This document shows positions 58,294 through 64,000 of a DNA stretch of 64,000 bases, in pieces. The DNA comes from Viscum album (taxonomy: Eukaryota > Streptophyta > Magnoliopsida > Santalales > Viscaceae), in contig OY728130.1 in NCBI GenBank assembly GCA_963277665.1, positions 1,367,894,393 to 1,367,958,392 of the forward strand, written 5' to 3'. The notes beneath the pieces are model-generated. The model saw only the letters and a list, made by a program, of their open reading frames with translations, was not told the DNA's origin and ran no database searches. A program made the translations under genes and the position numbers. Numbering within the stretch: position 1 is the first letter of the stretch; each line of letters starts with the position of its first letter.

Positions 58294-59894
58294 TGTAACA
58301 TCCCGGTTCCGGAAGCCACCCAGAGGCGCCCCGTACCCGGTTGGTCACATGGCCTCAAGTGCATTTCCCCAAACGCCAGAGGCTGCCGACTAGCAGCGAG
58401 GGCATTGAGAGTGATAGTGGGGAAATTATGCCCTCATTGGCAGAGTATATAGTGGAAGTAAACAAATACATACAAGAGCGGAAGCAGTAATAATATCATA
58501 CACAATAAATAGTGGAAGACTGATAGAATAAACTAGAGCACATATATAAAATGATGCATGAAACATATGTCTAGGAAAGAAAAAAAACAAAGCACAATGC
58601 TGAAATACAGTACTAAACCAAGTGCAAAAAAAACAGTAATCAGCTCCACAGCATCGCAAGCCTAAGCTTGGTCTCGTGCTCTCCAGCTCCACAGCATGTC
58701 AAGAACCTGAAGTAGAAGGGTGCTTTCCCTTATCTATAATTGTAACAATATAATCTATTTGGGCCCAAAAGCATGACCCAAACAGGGTGTGAGACTAAAT
58801 CCCAGTAGGCAAACACCACGAGATCTGTGTCTAACAGTCAATGAGTATATGGAAGGTAAAGTACAGGAAATAGTAAACAGAAAAGTACTCAACATAAAAC
58901 AATCCACAGTTTCAATATCAAGCAGCAACTACCCAAGCAGATAAACACAAACAGGTAACCCCCTGGGAAGTACCCACAACCTATCCCCTCTGGTCCTACC
59001 TAGCAACACAAGCAAGCAACTAACACAAAGGTAACCCTCTGGGAAGTACCCACAGCCTATCCCCTCTGGTCCTACCTAACAAGTACAAGCAACCCTCTGG
59101 GCAGTACACTCAGTCTAACCCCTCTGGTTAAGCTTAAGCATAGACTCTCTAAGGAAGCACTCACCGTCAATTCCGCCTATAGTCTCATATCGTAACTAAA
59201 GGCACTCTAGGGAAGCACTTACGTCACATTCCCTCTATGGCCCGCGTCGAGGAACTACATACTCTCTGAGAAAGCACTCAACATCAATTCCCCCTGTGGT
59301 CTCGCATCGTAACTAGGAAAGACACTCTGGAGAATCCCTTACGTCCAGTCTCCATATCGTCTATACATCAGGTTCACATAGCCCTATGTAAGTCAAGCAA
59401 GTGTCACAACGCGTATCGGCCAAAGTAACCCTCAATAACTACTTGGCTAACATTCTACAGCATAACAACATAACAGAACAATAGTCACACCATCCTACAA
59501 TACTAGGCATGGGAAAGTAAACAACCGCCTAACAGGAAAACTAGACCCAAAGGGTCAAAACAGGCAAAACATGCATGGGAAACACATCCAAAGCACATCA
59601 ATTCACCCTATTCACATTCAAACATCATCTACTCAAGCATACAAGCATAACAGACAAACAGTAGGGCTAAAACGGTAAACGTGCAATACCCCGTTCATGG
59701 GTATTGGGCAAATTTGCACATAAAACTCAAATACTTTCAACAGAAAGGCACAAACCACCTACCTTGGCATTGAGAGATCAATATACTTGAACCTCGAGGC
59801 TTGAATCGCCTTAAAACGTCGTAGATCTATGAAAATGTATAAAACGTTCAACCCACAATAACTCACGAAAGAGGAGAAAACAGAAGATGATGCT
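58294..59894 (-). repeat. 3' LTR region of the Tekay-like element, with internal repeats
   Basis: The left edge is sharp (TGTAACATCCC at 58294). The right edge could not be fixed because the partner LTR is outside. Contains GGTAACCC(C/T)CTGGGAAGTACCCAC repeated near 58955 and 59030, and four variants of CTCT..GAAGCACT(C/T)AC between 59145 and 59340, a tandem pattern of about 60 bp. Confidence 0.65.
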
Positions 59895-60551
59895 CTAAGA
59901 GAAGAGAGAACTCACCGATGTGATTCCAACACAACTGACAGTGTTTGATTCGGAGGAAAGATGCTCACTCGGGGGTTCGTTGAAGATCCGCAGCCGTACG
60001 GAGCTCTCGGTCGAACGAATCCGGTCACTGTGCTCGTACATCAAGGTGGCGTAGAAGAAGAAACCCCGAACAACTCTGGTCACTGCACTCGTACATACAT
60101 CAGTCTCCATCTCCCAAGTCCCGTCATATACTCGTCTGTTCTGCCATAGCACTCGTACCAGAGAAACAGACCGGCCACAAAGAACATTTGTACTGCGATC
60201 GACAATCCAGATAGGATGCTGCTCGAAAGATGCGTCCACTTACAACTCAACCTCCTTGGGTTGGAAAACATGAGACGGGTCTGAAAAGTAACATCGAAGC
60301 TGAGAAACGTGGAAAACGTCATGCATAACTCGGTACCTCTGAGGTAACTGCAACCGATAGGCAACCGGCCCAACTCTCTCCAACACCTCAAACGGTCCGA
60401 TGTACCTCGGCGAAAGCTTACCCTGTCTCATAATCCTCTTGTGTCCCAACCTCAGTGTGACACGCAGGAAAACCTGACCCCTGACCTTGAACTCCAGAGG
60501 TTGTCTCCGCTGATTAGCATAAGACTTCTGTCGAGACTGCGCAGTAGCCAC
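59895..60551 (-). pseudogene. Integrase C-terminus and chromodomain of the Tekay-like element
   Basis: 60551-60243 reads [35 protein letters not shown] and [14 protein letters not shown], the GPY/F module. A TAA at 60242-60240 interrupts; the same frame continues with WIVDRSTNVLCGRSVSLVRV and LWQNRRVYDGTWEMETD, a chromodomain-like block (the aromatic W and final WE residues are visible). Chromodomains steer integration to marked chromatin. Confidence 0.82.
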
Positions 60552-60576
60552 CCCTCTTCTGAATCAAATTTATTTG

Positions 60577-61428
60577 CTATGTGGTCTCCTGAACAAGACG
60601 AGGTCCCAGCAAAGCTGTCTCTCCTGCCTCCAGCCAACATAAGGGTGATCGGCATGACCTACCGTACAAAGCCTCATAAGGTGTCATCTGAATAGTTGCT
60701 TGAAAACTATTGTTGTAGGGAAACTCCACAAGAGATATATGCTTCTCCCAAGAACCTCCAAAATCCAAAATGCATGCTCGTAGCATGTCCTCAAGCACCT
60801 GAATCATATGCTCGGACTGACCATCAGTCTGGGGATGGTAAGTTGTACTCAAAAGTACCTGTGTACCCAAAGCCTTCTGTAGCCCCTGCCAGACCCGAGA
60901 AGTAAAACGTGTATCCCTGTCTGAAATGATGGAGTGCGGAACTCCATGCAGACGTACAATCTCACGGACGCACAACCGTCCCAGCTCATCAACACTGAAG
61001 GTCTCCTTGATCGGCAAGAAGTGAGCGACCTTCATAAGTCTGTCAATGACAACTCATATTACATCATTCCCTCGAGGAGACCTCGACAACCCTGTTACGA
61101 AATCCATCGCGACATCATTCCACTTCCACTCGAGAATGGGTAACTGCTACAAAAGTCCTGCTGGTCGCTGATGCTCCGCCTTCACTTGCTGACAGGTGGA
61201 ACACCTCATGATGAAACCTGCAACATCTATCTTCATACCTGACCACCAATACTGACGATGTAGATCACGATACATCTTGGTGACACCAGAATGAACTGCC
61301 CAAACTGAGGAATGAGAGTTCCGCGTCAGCTCCTCGCGTATGTCTACTGGCACCCATATGCGCCCTTGAAAACGCAAGATCTCATCCTCACCTATGGTCC
61401 ATCCAGGAATAGGGTCCTCTCCTGACAC
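60577..61428 (-). pseudogene. Integrase of the Tekay-like element
   Basis: Zinc part: HSGVTKMYRDLHRQYWW...CSTCQQVKAEHQRPAGLL, then TAG at 61149-61147. The core continues in frame: MDFVTGLSRS, TGA near 61050 where tryptophan is usual, MKVAHFLPIKETF, ISDRDTRFTSRVWQGLQ, and TYHPQTDGQSEHMIQVLED carrying the glutamate. A frameshift near 60560 separates it from the C-terminal module. Confidence 0.9.
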
Positions 61429-61483
61429 ACTTTCCTATAGGACTAGGCCTTCAGAATCTGATAGTTGCTTCATTAATACTCGA

Positions 61484-62953
61484 TCAATAAGGGTAGAGGT
61501 AACAGCTACAGAAGAAAAGAAAGTCTACCCCCTGTCTATCATTCACCTCCAAATGCATCTCAGAGAACAGGGTCATAAGCTGCCACTCACTGTTGGCCCC
61601 CTGAACTGCATGTATCTGAGTCCTCTTGCTCAACACATCAGCTACCGCGTTGCCTTTTCCACGCGTGTAGGCAAGTTCAAAGTCAAAAGACTGAAGGTAC
61701 TCAACCCACCTTCGCTGTCTCAAATTCAGATCACGCTGAGTGAAGATGTACTTGAGACTTTTGTGGTCGGTGAAAACCACAAAATACTCTCCCAGAAGAT
61801 AATTTCTCCAACAGCGTAAGGCATGAACAACTGCTGCTAACTCGAGATCATGCGTCGGGTAGTTCCTCTCATGTGGTCTCAACTGCCGAGACCCGTACGC
61901 AACGACTCCATATCCCTGCATAAGCACAGCTCCTGGCCCGATACCTGAAGCATCACAATAAACAGTATAGCTCTTGCCCGGCTCTAGCAATACTAGTATC
62001 AGTGTTGAAGTCAACCTCTCTTTCAGCTCTTGAAAGACTGACTCACAAGAATCTGACCATAAGAACTTCGCACCCTTCTTAGTCAGACTCATCATTGGTG
62101 TTGCTAAGCGTGAAAAGTCCTGAATGAAACGTCTGTAGTATCTAGTCATCCCTAGAAAACTTTGTACCTCAAAGACGTTCTTCGGCTGCTCTCAGGAAAC
62201 TACTGCTCTCACCTTCTCTGGGTCTACTGACACTCCTGTTTCTGAGATAACATGACCCAAAACGTGAATTTGATCCATCCAAAAGTGACATTTTGATAGC
62301 TTAGCATATAACTGATGTTCTCTCAGTGTACTCAGAACGATCTCAAGATGGGTAGCATGGTCATTTCGAGTGTGAGAGTACACCAAGACATCGTCCACAA
62401 AGACAACCACGAAAGAATCCAAGTACGGATGGAACACTCGGTTCATCAGTGCCATGAATACTTCAGGCGCATTCGTGAGACCGAACAGCATAACCATACA
62501 CTTGTATAGACCATACCTGCTCCGGAAGGCTGTGAGAGGTATATTAGATGGTCTAACGCGCAACTGACGATAACCGGAACTCAAGTCAATCTTTGAGAAC
62601 ACCCGGGCTCCTCGAAGTTGATCAAATAGATCATCAATCCTTGGTAAAGGATATCGGTTCTTGACTGTCAACTGGTTCAACTTTTGATAATCCACACAAA
62701 GTCTGAGGGTGTCGTCTGCCTTCTTCGCAAACAGGACAGGCGAACCCCAAGGAGAAGTACTGGGTCGAATGAAACTCTTTGCTTGTAACTCATCCAACTG
62801 CGTCTTGAGCTCTTGCAACTCTAGTGTAGCCATCCTATAAGGAGGAATGGACACCGGTGCTGATCCTGGCAGGAGCTCAATAGAAAAGTCCACCTCTCGC
62901 TCCGGAGGCAAACCTGAAAAGTCCTCTGGAAAGACGTCTCTGAAACGATCCAC
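61484..62953 (-). pseudogene. Reverse transcriptase and RNase H of the Tekay-like element
   Basis: RT from 62953: [71 protein letters not shown] and catalytic [14 protein letters not shown] at 62194-62192. RNase H follows in frame: [52 protein letters not shown] and [13 protein letters not shown]; it ends [13 protein letters not shown]. Apart from the single stop this is the best-kept part of the element. Confidence 0.93.
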
Positions 62954-63070
62954 TGCTAGAGGAAAGTATAATTGTGAAGTACCCTAATCATCCAGATATA
63001 AACTAGCAATATGGGCTGTAATTCCTCCTAACTCATGATGCTCTGGACCCACTTTGCTCGTCTGGACATC

Positions 63071-64000
63071 TCACTTGCCCTTATGAAGAAAAGATCCACC
63101 CTCTGTTGATATGAAACTCACCATGCGACAATAACAGTCGACGACTGTCTGGAAGGGAACTAACCAGTACATTCTGAGAATGACATCATAGTCTATCATC
63201 TCTAGGACATAGAGATCCCATAAGAAGTGACACCCACCAACCTCTAGAGGGCACTCCTTGCACTGACGTACACTAGTCGTTCTAGTCCCCAACGGAGTGT
63301 CTAGTTTCAAAATATCGGCAAAAGAAAAGTTGCAGAGCCCAAGGCTCTCCACAACAGCAACAAATATAAAGCTATGGGAAGCCCCTGTATCGAAAAGAGA
63401 TGAAGATAAAACTGAGGTAACGAGGATCGTACCTCGAACTGTAGAAGGTCCAGGATCCTGCTCCTACTAGGTCTGCTCCAATGCAAAGGTCTGGCCTGCT
63501 CCACGGCTCTGTGACCCTGCCCGACCACTCTGAGCTGATCCACTCTGCTATCACTGAAAGACCGGCGACTGACCACCACGACCATGACCTCCACCTCGGC
63601 CTGAACGGCCAGAAGAACTCCAGTTCCCAGACTGGTGAGAAACTGGCGGTGCTGCTCCCGAACGCAGAGTCAAAGAAGAACCCCTGACACCAGCTGCCAG
63701 TGAGAAGATCTGACAGAAGCACTGAAGGTGACCCATCTTGCCGCATGATCGGCACTCCATTGGGTCATTCGGTCAATGTGGCCTCGTATGCCCGCTCTTT
63801 CCGCACTGGTAGCACACCACCTGGCTACCAGAAGATGTGTCTCGCCTCCTTGGATCAACGCGTGAGGACTCCCTACGACACTTCCTGTTGTCAGTAGGAG
63901 GAATACTAACCCCAGATGTCGAGCCGCCCTGGCTCACAACTCCAGAATCCCTCATATTGCGCTCTGTGATCAACGCCTAGTTGACTATAGAAGTGATAGA
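63071..64000 (-). pseudogene. Gag C-terminus and protease of the Tekay-like element
   Basis: Two knuckle-like motifs, CYQCGKSGHTRPH (about 63810) and CRSCGKMGHLQCFC (about 63740), mark the nucleocapsid end of gag. The protease site FDTGASHSFIF lies near 63390-63360 and continues as ECPLEVGGCHFLWDLYVLEM and DYDVILRMYWLV (63352-63071). Frame breaks occur near 63360 and 63770. The N-terminus of gag lies off the right edge. Confidence 0.85.

Larger units (their letters stand above)
58294..64000 (-). mobile_element. Ty3/gypsy chromovirus, Tekay/Del-like, 3' part
   Basis: Minus-strand element running off the right edge. From right to left: gag zinc knuckles, protease, RT, RNase H, integrase, chromodomain-like tail and 3' LTR. 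The left end TGTAACATCCCGG is the usual terminus of this group. It is inserted in the outer copia LTR. Stops of the TGG-to-TGA and CAG-to-TAG type and several frameshifts disable it. Lineage inferred from [32 protein letters not shown] and the chromodomain. Confidence 0.9.

Overview
The window is repeat-rich plant nuclear DNA, most likely from a flowering plant with a large genome. The evidence is spliced exons with GT-AG borders, several plant LTR-retrotransposon lineages nested in one another, and a CACTA (En/Spm) DNA transposon. I see no bacterial operons, tRNA, rRNA or CRISPR. The species cannot be named from the sequence.

The only recognisable host gene is the 3' half of a LepA/EF4 (GUF1-type) translation GTPase gene, probably the plastid form, on the + strand. 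Seven exons are clear: 3907-4038, 4152-4225, 4399-4486, 7661-7738, 8253-8328, 8616-8656, and a last exon split into 9181-9227 and 20648-20696. All join in phase with no stop. Three elements have broken into it. A Reina-like Ty3/gypsy element (minus strand, 1-3780) lies just upstream of the first visible exon. A fold-back, Mutator-like element with an almost pure A/T core (4677-7587) sits in an intron. A complete 11.4-kb Athila-type Ty3/gypsy element (9228-20642) sits inside the last coding exon, flanked by the 5-bp duplication GTGTC.

From 20.7 to 26.7 kb there is AT-rich sequence without recognisable genes, with one tandem duplication (22033-22679). From 26.7 to 58.3 kb lies a decayed minus-strand Ty1/copia element that hosts a stack of insertions. 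These are a likely solo LTR (29357-32927, duplication TTCTC) and a second, rearranged copia complex (34476-54408, duplication ATTTC). The second complex has inverted segments and a head-to-head LTR palindrome. A 12.3-kb CACTA transposon (37152-49466, duplication TAC) is inserted in that palindrome. From 58294 to the right edge, a minus-strand Tekay/Del-like chromovirus interrupts the outer copia 5' LTR.

The CACTA element is the most structured piece. It has 28-bp terminal inverted repeats and two sets of subterminal palindromes. It carries a 5' untranslated exon, a TNP2-type transposase with two in-frame stops, and a second multi-exon gene ending in a Ulp1-like cysteine-protease domain. It also holds two G-rich minisatellites built from the same GTGTCCAAGGGG motif, a GC-rich 71-bp palindromic triplicate, and a captured, decayed, antisense gene fragment I cannot identify.

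Nothing here looks like a new enzymatic system. The interest lies in the insertion history, the rearranged copia copy, the fold-back element and the repeat architecture of the CACTA element. Boundaries quoted to the base rest on terminal dinucleotides plus target duplications read by eye. Divergence figures are eyeballed, not computed.
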